From Candidatus Woodwardiibium gallinarum (GTDB lineage Bacteria > Bacillota > Clostridia > Oscillospirales > CAG-382), in assembly GCA_904419545.1 (NCBI GenBank), contig CAJFRY010000001.1, positions 142,948 through 206,947 on the forward strand: a stretch of DNA of 64,000 bases. The letters run 5' to 3'. A model generated the notes under the pieces. The model worked only from the letters and a program-made list of their open reading frames with translations, was not told where the DNA came from and ran no database searches. The position numbers and the translations under genes are program-made. Below, in pieces: positions 25,540 to 35,904 of the stretch (position 1 is the stretch's first letter; each line of letters starts with the position of its first letter).

Positions 25540-27690
25540 ATGTGTAAAAGCAAGCGTTTCCTGATGCTTGCGGCGATGGTACTTGCCGCAGCATGTGTGG
25601 CGACGTTCATGGTCGGCTCTGCCGTTGCGGCCGATACTGCTGCCGGTATTTCGGTCAAGATCGGTGATGCGGAAGCGGAGACTGTGGATTCCTTTGCCGC
25701 TGCAATGGAAAAGGTAAAGGCTGCCGATGCCGATGCGGCTAAGGTAATTACGCTTGGTGAAGGGACGGTTTCTGCGGCCGACGTGAATACGTTCCGTATT
25801 GAGACTCCCAATCTCACCATCGCCGGCGCGGGCGTCGACAAAACCGTTATCAACACCGGTGATTTTGCTATTTCCGGTCAGGCCGGCGTTCTGATCGCGG
25901 CCGACAATGTGACGGTCAGGGACCTTGCAGTCGTCAGCAACAATCCCGGTGCCAGCGGCGCTGCTATTAAGGTGACGAAAATCGGCACTGCGGAGGAGCT
26001 TCCTGCCGTGAAGAACGTCACGATTGCCAACGTCAGCGTGAAAACGATTGAGGCCGGCTTCGGTCTGAATCTTCACGGCGTAGAGGGCGCGACCGTGACA
26101 AATGTGACGGTCGAGTCTTCCAAGAAGGCTTCCGTCAGCATTGCAAGTGCGTCGGATGTCGAAATCGATCAGCTTACCACCGGCACGAACGATTGGAACT
26201 GCGATATTTATTTTCCGTACAACGCAGCCAACGTAGCCGCTTATGGCAAAGCCAGTGAAGTCACCTTTGGTGAGCTGACGCTGGCCAACGGCGTCATCAG
26301 CTCGGAGCGCACCTCCGATGCGACGGGCGGCGAGGATACCCTCACCTTCGGCGAGGATTTCGATATGACCACCATTTATAAGGGTGACGGAACATACGTT
26401 ATCGTCGACAGCGAGAGCGAAGCGGTTGCCGGCGCAATTTTGAACGAGACGACCGGCGCCTACTATGCCGATATTCAGAGTGCCATTGACACGGCAAATG
26501 CTGGTGACGTGATTGCCATTCCCGAGGGCGAGTTTTCCGGCAATCTGACGGTGGACGTAGCCGTGACGCTCAAGGGCGCCGGCGCGGATAAAACCACCAT
26601 TAAGTTTGACAAAACCATGCGCGGTACCGGCGTCGAATATTTCGACGGCAGAATCGCATATCCGACGATTTATGCCACTGCCGATGTAACCATCGAGGGC
26701 CTGACCATTGCCGGCCCGACCGACGAGCATCATGGAATCGACGGCATTCTGGCCAAGGCTGCTTTGACCGTTAAGAATGTTGTCATCACCGATATCCGCT
26801 GCACGGCGGACGGCGCCGAGATCTGCGGCGTGCAGTACGGTCGTCCGATTATGGTGGACGGCGAAGGCGATGTAACCATCGAGAATGTTGAGATCAAGAA
26901 GTTCCAGAAGCAGGCCATTGACCTGAATACGACCGGCGACATTACCATCCGAAGCGTGACGATCACCGGCGCCGGCGAGCAGGGCATCATCGCTCAGAAT
27001 GGTATCGTTCTCCGCAAGGGCAATGCCGTTATCGACGATGTGAAGATTTCCGGCTTGATTTACAACGCGGATAACGAATGGAAAAACTGCAGCGAAGGGC
27101 TTGATCTCTCCGCAGAGGCGACCGCCACGGTTACCAACACCACATTTGAGAATGTGGACAACAATTACGGCGTCTGGGATGACGCGGTTATGACCATTAC
27201 CGAAGGGAACATCGTTTACAAGGTCACTGCCTCGTCGGATGGGAACAGCTATGGTGATAAGGAACAGATTGCGGTTCTTGCAACCGGAATCACGCTGGAT
27301 AAGACCACTGCTGAGCTGGAGGTCGGCGGAAAGCTGACACTGGCTGCCACACTTTCTCCCGAGAATGTAACCGATAAGACTCTTGTCTGGACAAGCTCGG
27401 ATGAGACCATTGCCACCGTTAAGGATGGCGAGGTCACTGCGCTCAAGGCCGGCGAGGTTACGATCACTGTGAAGAACGGCGATGTCGAAGCCACCTGCAC
27501 GGTCACGGTGAAAGCCGCTTCAACCCCCTCTGAGGATGAATCGTCGGCGGTGTCCGAAACCTCTTCGGAGGATGAATCCTCTACGCCTTCGACTTCTGAC
27601 AGTTCGCTCACCTTCGTTGCGCTGATGCTGCTTGTTGCGGCTGCCGGTGCGGTTGCGATGATCCTCCGCAAGAGAACGGCTGACAGATAA
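25540..27690 (+). CDS. secreted, C-terminally anchored beta-helix / Ig-like (BIG2) surface protein
   Basis: 716 residues. Signal peptide (~1-30: CKSKRFLMLAAMVLAAACVATFMVGSAVAA). Two right-handed beta-helix (pectate-lyase-like) regions, ~30-250 and ~310-555, with repeating N-V-T-I rungs such as VTIENVEIKKF and ITIRSVTITG and the typical opener AYYADIQSAIDTANAGDVI. A BIG2 bacterial Ig-like domain follows (~582-660; GITLDKTTAELEVGGKLTLAATLSPENV), then a Ser/Glu/Thr-rich wall-spanning linker, a hydrophobic helix (VALMLLVAAAGAVAMI) and an RKR tail. The anchor precursor is PSTSDSS rather than a clean LPxTG or PxTGD, so sortase attachment is uncertain. Possible polysaccharide binder or lyase. The start follows AGAAGAAAGG. 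Confidence 0.88.
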   Translation: MCKSKRFLMLAAMVLAAACVATFMVGSAVAADTAAGISVKIGDAEAETVDSFAAAMEKVKAADADAAKVITLGEGTVSAADVNTFRIETPNLTIAGAGVDKTVINTGDFAISGQAGVLIAADNVTVRDLAVVSNNPGASGAAIKVTKIGTAEELPAVKNVTIANVSVKTIEAGFGLNLHGVEGATVTNVTVESSKKASVSIASASDVEIDQLTTGTNDWNCDIYFPYNAANVAAYGKASEVTFGELTLANGVISSERTSDATGGEDTLTFGEDFDMTTIYKGDGTYVIVDSESEAVAGAILNETTGAYYADIQSAIDTANAGDVIAIPEGEFSGNLTVDVAVTLKGAGADKTTIKFDKTMRGTGVEYFDGRIAYPTIYATADVTIEGLTIAGPTDEHHGIDGILAKAALTVKNVVITDIRCTADGAEICGVQYGRPIMVDGEGDVTIENVEIKKFQKQAIDLNTTGDITIRSVTITGAGEQGIIAQNGIVLRKGNAVIDDVKISGLIYNADNEWKNCSEGLDLSAEATATVTNTTFENVDNNYGVWDDAVMTITEGNIVYKVTASSDGNSYGDKEQIAVLATGITLDKTTAELEVGGKLTLAATLSPENVTDKTLVWTSSDETIATVKDGEVTALKAGEVTITVKNGDVEATCTVTVKAASTPSEDESSAVSETSSEDESSTPSTSDSSLTFVALMLLVAAAGAVAMILRKRTADR

Positions 27691-27728
27691 GGCTTCCAAG
27701 CAATAATTTTCATCCCATATAAAGAATT

Positions 27729-27762
27729 CCGACCGGAACAATTCGTTCCGGTCGGTTTTTTG
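27729..27762 (+). terminator. rho-independent terminator of the beta-helix surface protein
   Basis: Perfect 11-bp stem CCGACCGGAAC / GTTCCGGTCGG, loop AATTC, followed by TTTTTTG. Confidence 0.9.
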
Positions 27763-28474
27763 TTCGGCGGGAATACCGCTGCGGCAACTGTGCTGTGCTG
27801 ACTCCGATAGTAGTGGGAAACTGTAATATGTTTTCTTGCTAAAAGCCTTTGAAACCGTTTTGTCACCTGCGGCAAATACCGCGGCTTGCAAATCCTTTTG
27901 GATTTGCAAGAAATAGAAATTATACGGCATATTTCGCAGGGCTTTGCCCGGAGCGTCATTTGCTTTTGCAAATGACGGATTATGTTGAAAACATGCGAAT
28001 CAAATTTAAGCATAAAAATCAGATTACAGTGTTTTTAACTCGTGTTGTATGCAGGATGAAAATCATTCAAATGGGTGTTCTTCCAATGCGCGCGACAGAT
28101 TCGGCGATATGGCACCAATGCATCGTCCGGTCCGTGTGCCTTGGTTGATGGCCGAATCGGTTTTGGATCCGGGCGGTAAAAAAGGGGATTTCGTCGCGCA
28201 TATTTGGCGTCCTGCCGTAAATCATGCGCACTGAACAAAGTAGAACGCCTTGAGAGCCAAGCCTATCCGGAGTTTTCTGCGTTGTTCAGGTGCGTGGCTT
28301 TTACGCGGTGATCCGCAAAAGCCTTTCCCCCTGCCGCATTGCACGTTGCAATGCGGCTGCGCATGGATTCATGACCGTATTTCCTTAAAAACGGTTAAAA
28401 AGAGCCGTTTTTAAGGAAATCGCCTGCCAAAGACGGGCGAACAAGCCGCAAAGTGACTTGTTCGGCAGACATGA
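27763..28474. repeat. non-coding stretch with five perfect short hairpins
   Basis: No convincing gene (the 99-aa plus ORF at 27849 has no RBS or family features). Perfect inverted repeats: CTTGCAAATCC-TTTT-GGATTTGCAAG (27885-27910); CGTCATTTGC-TTTT-GCAAATGACG (27954-27977); GCCGCATTGC-acgtt-GCAATGCGGC (28333-28357); ATTTCCTTAAAAACGG with its mirror arm 10 bases later (28379-28420); GAACAAG/CTTGTTC (28439-28464). The first two share a GCAAAT core and a TTTT loop. They may be a palindromic intergenic repeat family or decayed mobile-element ends. Confidence 0.6.
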
Positions 28475-28513
28475 AATAAAAAGGTCCGGCGTTGCAACAC
28501 CGGACCTTTTGTG
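28475..28513 (-). terminator. terminator of the hydrogenase operon
   Basis: AAAGGTCCGG (28481-28490) pairs with CCGGACCTTT (28501-28510); on the minus strand the stem is followed by TTTTTATTTC. It lies 11 bp beyond the hydA stop. Confidence 0.85.
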
Positions 28514-28524
28514 GCAAAGAATGA

Positions 28525-30267
28525 TTATCTGTATTTTTTCTTCGGCTCGTAGTGCGTGTGCAACAGCTCATGTGACTTGTGGCCGCAGGGCTCGCCGAGG
28601 AATTCGTCGTACAGCTTCTTAATTGAGGGATTCTCGTGCGACTTGCGCAGCTTTTTGCCGCTGTCCTCGCCGTACAGCGCCGAGGCACGCAGCGTCTTCG
28701 GGTCGCAGTACATCAGATCCTTCGCGGAGACAATCGGCTGGCCGCCGCCCGTTACACAGCCGCCCGGGCAACCCATCACTTCGATGAAGTCGTAGCTCTT
28801 CTCGCCACTCTTGACCGATTCCAGCAGCTTTTTCGCGTTGCCGGTACCATGCGCGACCGCTACGCGAATTTTACGCGATCCGAGGTCAATCTCGGCTTCT
28901 TTGATGCCTTCGGTACCGCGAACGGCGGTAAATTCAACCTTGTCAAGTGTCTTTCCCGTGACGACCTCGTAGACTGTCCGTAGCGCAGCCTCCATAACGC
29001 CGCCCGTTACGCCGAAGATGACGCCGGCGCCGGTGGAATCGCCGAGCATATCGTCGAAATCCTCGTCGGGCAGCCGAACGAAATCAATGCCGGCAGACTT
29101 GATCATTTGAGCCAGCTCACGCACGGTCAGTACGGCGTCGACGTCCGCAAGGCCGTCATGGCCCAGCTCTTCGCGCTGCGATTCGTACTTCTTCGCCGTG
29201 CAGGGCATAATTGAAACGGTATAAATATTACGGGGGTCGATGTCGTTCTTCTCGGCGTAGTAGGTCTTGATGATTGCACCGAGCATTTCATGCGGGGACT
29301 TGCAGGTGGACAGATTGGGAATAAATTCCGGGAAGAAGGTTTCGCAGTATTTTACCCAGCCCGGTGAACAGGAGGTAATCATCGGCAGTGCGCCGCCGCC
29401 GTTGAGACGGTTGAGCAGCTCGGTTCCTTCCTCCATAATGGTCAGATCGGCGCCGAAGTCTGTATCAAATACCTTATCAAAGCCCAGACGGCGCAGTGCT
29501 GCTGCTAGCTTGCCGGTGACGGCGGTGCCCATCGGCATCCCGAATTCCTCACCCAGCGAGGCGCGCACGGCGGGCGCCGGCTGCACGATGACGACCTTTT
29601 CGGGATCATTGATCGCGTTCCAGATGGCGTTGATGCTGCTTTTCTCGTGCAGTGCGCCGACCGGACAGGCGATGATGCACTGACCGCAGTTGATACAGGG
29701 CGAATCGGCCAGCGAACGGCCGAAGACGCAGCCGATCGATGTGGCAAAGCCACGGCGGGTGGCGCCGATGGCGCCGATTTTCTGCATATTGTTGCAGGCG
29801 GCGATACAGCGGCGGCAATTGATGCACTTGGAGTTATCGCGTACAATGGAGGGGCTCAACTCGTCCACCGTGTGCTCATTTTTCATGCCGTCGTAGGTGT
29901 AATCGTCCACGCCAAGCTCACGGCAGAGTGCCTGCAGTTCGCAGTTCTGCGAACGGACGCAGGTTGTACATTCGCGGTTATGGTTAGACAGCAGCAGCTC
30001 CAAATTCAGCTTGCGTGCCTTGCGCAGCGCGGCGGTGTTGGTCTTGACGACCATCCCGTCGGAAACCTGCGTAATGCAGGAGGCCAGCAGACCACGAGCG
30101 CCGGCGACCTCGACCAGACAGAGGCGGCACGCGCCGATTTTGTTCAGGTCCTTCAGATAGCACAGCGTGGGGATGTTGATGGACGCTTCCTTCGCGGCTT
30201 CCAATATCGTATAATCCGACGGCACTGTGACGGAAACGCCGTCGATCGTGAGGGTAACAGTGTTCAT
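28525..30267 (-). CDS. hydA: [FeFe] hydrogenase catalytic subunit HydA (HndD-like)
   Basis: 580 residues; reduces protons to H2 or oxidises H2 at the H-cluster, cytoplasmic. N-terminal [2Fe-2S] domain (Cys36, 47, 50, 64), the His-ligated cluster region HNRECTTCVRSQNCE (His96, Cys100, 103, 109), two [4Fe-4S] clusters (CINCRRCIAAC at 148-158, CINCGQCIIAC at 191-201), then the H-cluster motifs TSCSPGW (298-304), MPCTAKK (354-360) and GCPGGCVTGGG (499-509). The small-subunit-like tail (residues ~510-560) is fused. All cluster ligands are present. It is the last gene of the operon, 14 bp after hydB. With NuoE- and NuoF-like partners it most likely forms an electron-bifurcating NADH/ferredoxin-dependent complex. 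Confidence 0.96.
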   Translation of the reverse strand: MNTVTLTIDGVSVTVPSDYTILEAAKEASINIPTLCYLKDLNKIGACRLCLVEVAGARGLLASCITQVSDGMVVKTNTAALRKARKLNLELLLSNHNRECTTCVRSQNCELQALCRELGVDDYTYDGMKNEHTVDELSPSIVRDNSKCINCRRCIAACNNMQKIGAIGATRRGFATSIGCVFGRSLADSPCINCGQCIIACPVGALHEKSSINAIWNAINDPEKVVIVQPAPAVRASLGEEFGMPMGTAVTGKLAAALRRLGFDKVFDTDFGADLTIMEEGTELLNRLNGGGALPMITSCSPGWVKYCETFFPEFIPNLSTCKSPHEMLGAIIKTYYAEKNDIDPRNIYTVSIMPCTAKKYESQREELGHDGLADVDAVLTVRELAQMIKSAGIDFVRLPDEDFDDMLGDSTGAGVIFGVTGGVMEAALRTVYEVVTGKTLDKVEFTAVRGTEGIKEAEIDLGSRKIRVAVAHGTGNAKKLLESVKSGEKSYDFIEVMGCPGGCVTGGGQPIVSAKDLMYCDPKTLRASALYGEDSGKKLRKSHENPSIKKLYDEFLGEPCGHKSHELLHTHYEPKKKYR

Positions 30268-30281
30268 TGTCTTGCATCCTC

Positions 30282-32078
<1,797 letters not shown>

Positions 32079-32095
32079 AGCAAAATACCCTCCAA

Positions 32096-32467
32096 CTAAA
32101 TCTTAGAATTTCCTATCGTATATTCCGTCACGACGTTACCGCCTTTGATGTGTTCGGCAACGATGCGCTTGGCTTTATCCGGCGTGATCTTGACGTAGGT
32201 GATCTTTTCCTTGCCCTGCTCGTAGACCTCCACGACGGGTTCATACTGGCAGATGCCGATGCATCCTGTCTGCGAAACGGTCGCCTTGTCGGTCAGGTCC
32301 TCCTTGGCAATTTCCTCCACAAACGTGTTGAGCACCGGGCGCGCGCCCGCAGCAATTCCGCAGGTAGCCATACCGACGACGATGCGGATTCCGTTGTTCC
32401 CCTCGCGGATGGCGACTTTGTCCTTCATTTTCTCGCGGATGGCGGCAAGTTCGGCTAATGATTTCAT
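32096..32467 (-). CDS. thioredoxin-like [2Fe-2S] ferredoxin subunit (HndB-like)
   Basis: 123 residues. Thioredoxin-like [2Fe-2S] fold with Cys in MATCGIAAGA and in QTGCIGICQYEP; the basic/charged N-terminal helix (MKSLAELAAIREKMKDK) is typical of HndB proteins encoded in NAD(P)-dependent hydrogenase operons. Probably a small electron-transfer subunit of the same complex. Confidence 0.9.
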   Translation of the reverse strand: MKSLAELAAIREKMKDKVAIREGNNGIRIVVGMATCGIAAGARPVLNTFVEEIAKEDLTDKATVSQTGCIGICQYEPVVEVYEQGKEKITYVKITPDKAKRIVAEHIKGGNVVTEYTIGNSKI

Positions 32468-32512
32468 TCCTGATGACCCTTTCTGTATGTATTTCTTTTT
32501 CTATTTGCAAAT

Positions 32513-33070
32513 TTATGGAGACACGGCGTTGTATTGCTCGCGCAGATAATCGGCTGTCCACGTAATGACCTCTGCCGAGGACAGCGGGACATCCGGGCCA
32601 AGCAGCTCGCGCATTTCGGCTGTCGACAGGCGGACCGAAAAGCCCGGGCCCGTGTGTGTAAACGTAAAGTCGATCTCGGGCGAGCCCTGGATGAGCGTAC
32701 ACACCGTTGATATAATATCCCCGAGCGGGGTATAATCTATGTGCTTTTTGAAAAATTTTGCGCTGGTTTTTGTTCCGCAGTCGTTGGGGTATTTCGATCG
32801 TTCGCGCGAGGTGATCGAAATACTTCCGCCGGTCTGCTCGGCGGCCATTCGCAGGAAGGGGATGCCCAGCCCGACCTTGCGCGTCGTTCGCGTGGTGCAG
32901 AACGGGTCGGTCACCCGGCGGATCATTTCCTCGCTCATTCCGTAACCGTTGTCCGAAACCGAAAACTCCAGCTCGTCCTCGGTTTCTCGGATTTCGATAT
33001 CGATGCGCGTTGCCTCGGCCTTGACCGAGTTCATCGCGATGTCGAGTATGTTCAGTGAAAGCTCCTTCAT
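32513..33070 (-). CDS. GHKL-type ATP-binding protein, no phosphoacceptor domain
   Basis: 185 residues. HATPase_c fold: N-box LNILDIAMNSVKA, G1 DNGYGM, G2-type GLGIPFLRMAAEQTGG. There is no dimerisation/His phosphoacceptor domain and no membrane helix, so it is not a classic sensor kinase. A C-terminal ~60 residues (FTFTHTGPGFSVRLSTAEM...) follow the ATPase core. It overlaps the PHP gene (ATGA at 33067-33070). Found inside the hydrogenase operon, it is probably a regulatory ATPase or protein kinase, but its partner is unknown. The start at 33070 is the ATG following the GTG used by the track. Confidence 0.82.
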   Translation of the reverse strand: MKELSLNILDIAMNSVKAEATRIDIEIRETEDELEFSVSDNGYGMSEEMIRRVTDPFCTTRTTRKVGLGIPFLRMAAEQTGGSISITSRERSKYPNDCGTKTSAKFFKKHIDYTPLGDIISTVCTLIQGSPEIDFTFTHTGPGFSVRLSTAEMRELLGPDVPLSSAEVITWTADYLREQYNAVSP

Positions 33071-33813
33071 ATGCCGCACTCCTTCCCGGCCAGCTTATCC
33101 AGCAGACGGCGTCGGACCAGCGCGGAGGAATAGGGCTCGTCATCCAGAAGGAAACAGTGCTCGGCTTCGTTGATGTCCCACAGATAGTGCGCATCCGAGC
33201 AAATTACCGTTTCCAGTCCCGCGAGTGCACTGTGCGTTTCGCACAGCTCCGCAATCCGCCCGCCGTCGTGGTATTCGACGGCCGTAAAAACGGGGGAAGG
33301 GGGCATACCGCCCAGCGTGGTGAGAATGCCGTTGGCCTGCCGGTCGACATGTGCCGGATAAACGACGGCGCCGTGTGCCCGCGCGCTTTCCACGGCTTTT
33401 TCAAGCGGCAGTGCGGTTGCGTTGGACAGCAGGAATTCCTCCTGCCCGAGCGGCTCGTCGTTGGCGTTGCAGATGATCTGCTCACCAAATATATCGGTGC
33501 GGTTTTTGATTCTGATGCGCTTGCTGTCCACAAAGGCATCAAAATCCATCGCCGCTTCGAGTGTTTCGAACAGGCAGACGATGTGGATGTCCTCCGCCGT
33601 GGTCAGTTCCATGCCCGCAATCGGCACGATTCCCTGTCTGCGGCAGGCCTCAAAAAAGGCCGGGCAGTTCTTGGAGGTATTGTGGTCGGTCAGCGCCAGC
33701 AAATGCAGCCCCTTGAGCGCTGCCATGCCTGCAATGTTGTTGGGCGTCATATCATTGTCGCCGCAGGGCGACAGGCAGGAATGGATATGCAGATCGTAAT
33801 AATATTTATTCAT
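33067..33813 (-). CDS. PHP domain metal-dependent phosphoesterase
   Basis: 248 residues. PHP metal motifs: YYDLHIHSCLSPCGDND (HxH), ALTDHNTS, GMELTTAEDIHIVCLF, VYPAHVDRQ and ICSDAHYLWD. Family members hydrolyse phosphoesters (for example nucleotides or histidinol phosphate); the substrate here is unknown. Translationally coupled on both sides (ATGA overlaps with the DRTGG gene before and the GHKL gene after). The start at 33813 (MNKYYYDLHIHS) is chosen for family fit and coupling. Confidence 0.88.
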   Translation of the reverse strand: MNKYYYDLHIHSCLSPCGDNDMTPNNIAGMAALKGLHLLALTDHNTSKNCPAFFEACRRQGIVPIAGMELTTAEDIHIVCLFETLEAAMDFDAFVDSKRIRIKNRTDIFGEQIICNANDEPLGQEEFLLSNATALPLEKAVESARAHGAVVYPAHVDRQANGILTTLGGMPPSPVFTAVEYHDGGRIAELCETHSALAGLETVICSDAHYLWDINEAEHCFLLDDEPYSSALVRRRLLDKLAGKECGI

Positions 33814-34142
33814 ATGCTCGCCTCGCCGGCCAGCGCGGCGCACAGCTCAAACGCAGTTTTGGGAGAGGCGAGAAGGTTTACACCCTTGGCGCGTGCCGCT
33901 TCGCGGACATCCTCGCCGATTTCGGCGCCCTCCGCCACGATCACGCAGGAAAAATCGATCAGAGTGGCGACGGCGACGACGTTGATGTTGGTCATGATCG
34001 TTACCCAGGCCTGATCCTGCTTGCCGCGTCCCATTACCCAGCTTAACAGATCGCCTGTATAGCCGCCGTGAATTTCGCGGCTGCCGTCGGCCAGCACCAC
34101 CGGCTCGGCGCCGATCTTGACCGCAAGCTCATGTACGGTCAT
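33810..34142 (-). CDS. DRTGG-domain protein (first of two in operon)
   Basis: 110 residues: MTVHELAVKIGAEPVVLADG...GGYTGDLLSWVMGRGKQDQAWVTIMTNINVVAVATLIDFSCVIVAEGAEI. This matches the small DRTGG-fold proteins seen in Clostridia, a domain otherwise found beside CBS domains and in phosphotransacetylases; probable ligand-sensing role. The start at 34142 follows GAAAGGAGCG; the track ORF start (34355) lies within the upstream gene. It overlaps that gene by 14 bp. Confidence 0.8.
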   Translation of the reverse strand: MTVHELAVKIGAEPVVLADGSREIHGGYTGDLLSWVMGRGKQDQAWVTIMTNINVVAVATLIDFSCVIVAEGAEIGEDVREAARAKGVNLLASPKTAFELCAALAGEASI

Positions 34143-35448
34143 CGGGTTCACGCTCCTTTCCGGCGGGTCCGTCCTTGGCAAGAAATTTGCGGATCCGCTC
34201 GCGCATCTTGACGATGCATTCATTTTCATTCGCTTCGCCGTTGACAATATCCTCGGCAAACGCATGGCAGGTCGGCGACCCGCAGGAACCGCAGTCAAGG
34301 TGCGGCAGCCGTTCGTTGATCTCCTCGATGGCCTGCATCTTGCGCATTGCGGCATCCATATCGTTGTCCAGCAGCGTAATCGGCTGGTATTTCAACCGAT
34401 CGCCGCTGAAATATTCCTCCGGCACAAAGGTGTCGGCGTTTTTTTCTTTATACGACCAGTTCTGCGTGACAGGCAGATAACGACGCAAGGTTTGCAGACG
34501 GGTTTTGGCTATGTACGGGTTCTCCACCGCCATCGTCCCGCCTACGCAGCCCGCCGAGCAGGCGTTCAGCTCAATGAATTCAAGCGAGGGCATATTCCCA
34601 TTTTCAATTTGATCCAGCACGCGGATGACGTTTTCGATGCCGTCCGCAGCGAGATAGCGGTCGTTGAACAGCGCGCTCGCCTCGCCGCCGGCGGATGCCC
34701 ACGAGATTCCGATCATACCGCTGTGCGAAATCGGCATCGGCGTTTTGTCCTTCTTCATCAACGGCAGCAGCGCAAAATATACGTCGTTCATCGAAACGAC
34801 CAGGTCAACGTAGCTTTTCTTGCCCATAAACCCGTTTTTGACATAGCTGACTTTGGCGGGGCAGGGGGATATGAAGCAGACGCCGATATCCTTGTCCCGC
34901 AGGCCCGGGTTCATCTCCCGTGCCTGCTCGCGCGCCAGCATCCCCGCGATTTCCATCGGGGGCAGAAGCGGCATCACATTGTCGCACAGGAAGGGAAAGC
35001 GAAGTGAGATCAGCCGCACCACCACAGGGCAGGCTGAGCTGATGACCGGTTTGCGCACGCCCTCACGACGTAGGTAACGCCGCGTATAACCGCTGACCAT
35101 CTCTGCCGCGCGGGAGACCTCATATACATCATCAAAGCCATAGTCCAATAGCCCCTGCAGCACGTAATCGATGTCGTCGAGGTTGTCAAACTGGCCATAG
35201 AGCGACGGCGCGGGCAATGCGACCTTCCATTTGAAGTCGCGAATCTGCTCCAGCTTGTCGGAAAATGCCTTTTTCGCCTTATACGGACAGACCCGGATGC
35301 ACTCGCCGCAGTCGATGCAGCGGTCCGCGTCAATGACGGCATGGCCGTCGCGGATGCGGATTGCCTCTGTCGGACAGCGTTTGAGGCAGTTGGTGCAGCC
35401 CTTGCATTTGTCTATGTCGAGCGTAACGGAATGCTTGTATGTGCTCAT
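34129..35448 (-). CDS. hydrogenase-like iron-sulfur protein (2x[4Fe-4S] + Fe-hydrogenase-type domain + CGxCG cluster)
   Basis: 439 residues. N-terminal dicluster ferredoxin (CKGCTNCLKRC at 15-25; CIDCGECIRVC at 44-54); a middle domain of the Fe-hydrogenase large-subunit fold whose three H-cluster loops are altered: SSACPVVV (Cys140) for TSCSPGW, SPCPAKVS (Cys196) for MPCTAKK, and NACSAGCVGGTM (Cys297, Cys301) for GCPGGCVTGGG; then a C-terminal CGSCGSPTCHAFAEDI...C cluster motif (386-411). The four H-cluster cysteines survive, but the surrounding residues differ. It probably binds a cubane or modified H-cluster and may sense H2 or redox rather than turn over. Central gene of the regulatory block. 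Confidence 0.88.
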   Translation of the reverse strand: MSTYKHSVTLDIDKCKGCTNCLKRCPTEAIRIRDGHAVIDADRCIDCGECIRVCPYKAKKAFSDKLEQIRDFKWKVALPAPSLYGQFDNLDDIDYVLQGLLDYGFDDVYEVSRAAEMVSGYTRRYLRREGVRKPVISSACPVVVRLISLRFPFLCDNVMPLLPPMEIAGMLAREQAREMNPGLRDKDIGVCFISPCPAKVSYVKNGFMGKKSYVDLVVSMNDVYFALLPLMKKDKTPMPISHSGMIGISWASAGGEASALFNDRYLAADGIENVIRVLDQIENGNMPSLEFIELNACSAGCVGGTMAVENPYIAKTRLQTLRRYLPVTQNWSYKEKNADTFVPEEYFSGDRLKYQPITLLDNDMDAAMRKMQAIEEINERLPHLDCGSCGSPTCHAFAEDIVNGEANENECIVKMRERIRKFLAKDGPAGKEREPDDRT

Positions 35449-35478
35449 CGCAAACCCCTCTCCTCCCGGCGGGGAAGA

Positions 35479-35904
35479 TCAGACGTTTACGACCATCGTG
35501 ATCTTCGTACCCTGCCCAAGCTCGGATTCGATTTTCATTTCATCGGTATAGCGCTTCATGTTCGGCAGTCCCATGCCGGCGCCGAAGCCGAGTGAGCGTA
35601 TGTTGTCCGGCGCGGTGGAATATCCCTCCTGCATTGCCAGCTCAATGTCTGCAATTCCGGGGCCATGATCCTCCAGCACGATGACGATGCGGTCGGGATC
35701 CACGGTAATTTCAGCCTCGCCCCCACCGGCGTGAATGACCATATTAATTTCGCCTTCGTACATCGCAATCGAAACGCGACGGATTACCTCGGGCGCAAAT
35801 CCGAGCTGACGCAGCTTCTTCTTCACTTCGACCGAGGCTTCGCCTGCAGAGGTGAAGTTTTCACCGTCCACAATAAAACGGAAATGCAGCGCGTCGGCAG
35901 CCAT
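35479..35904 (-). CDS. RsbW-like anti-sigma-factor-type Ser/Thr kinase (HATPase)
   Basis: 141 residues. Compact GHKL ATPase: RRVSIAMYEGEINMVIHAGGG (N-box), VLEDHGPGIAD (G1), GFGAGMGLPNMKRYTDE (G2), ELGQGTKITMVV. The size and YEGEINMVIHA pattern resemble RsbW/SpoIIAB-type switch kinases. No sigma factor or anti-anti-sigma (STAS) gene is adjacent, so the partner is probably one of the operon proteins. The ORF-track entry (to 36213) merges it with an overlapping frame; the ATG at 35904 overlaps the upstream stop. Confidence 0.85.
   Translation of the reverse strand: MAADALHFRFIVDGENFTSAGEASVEVKKKLRQLGFAPEVIRRVSIAMYEGEINMVIHAGGGEAEITVDPDRIVIVLEDHGPGIADIELAMQEGYSTAPDNIRSLGFGAGMGLPNMKRYTDEMKIESELGQGTKITMVVNV

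Noticed and set aside
27560-27690. LPxTG sortase signal on the beta-helix surface protein
   Set aside because: The anchor region reads PSTSDSS, not LPxTG or PxTGD; membrane anchor by the hydrophobic tail is more certain.
27849-28148. 99-aa ORF in the hairpin island
   Set aside because: Crosses two perfect palindromes, no RBS, implausible composition.
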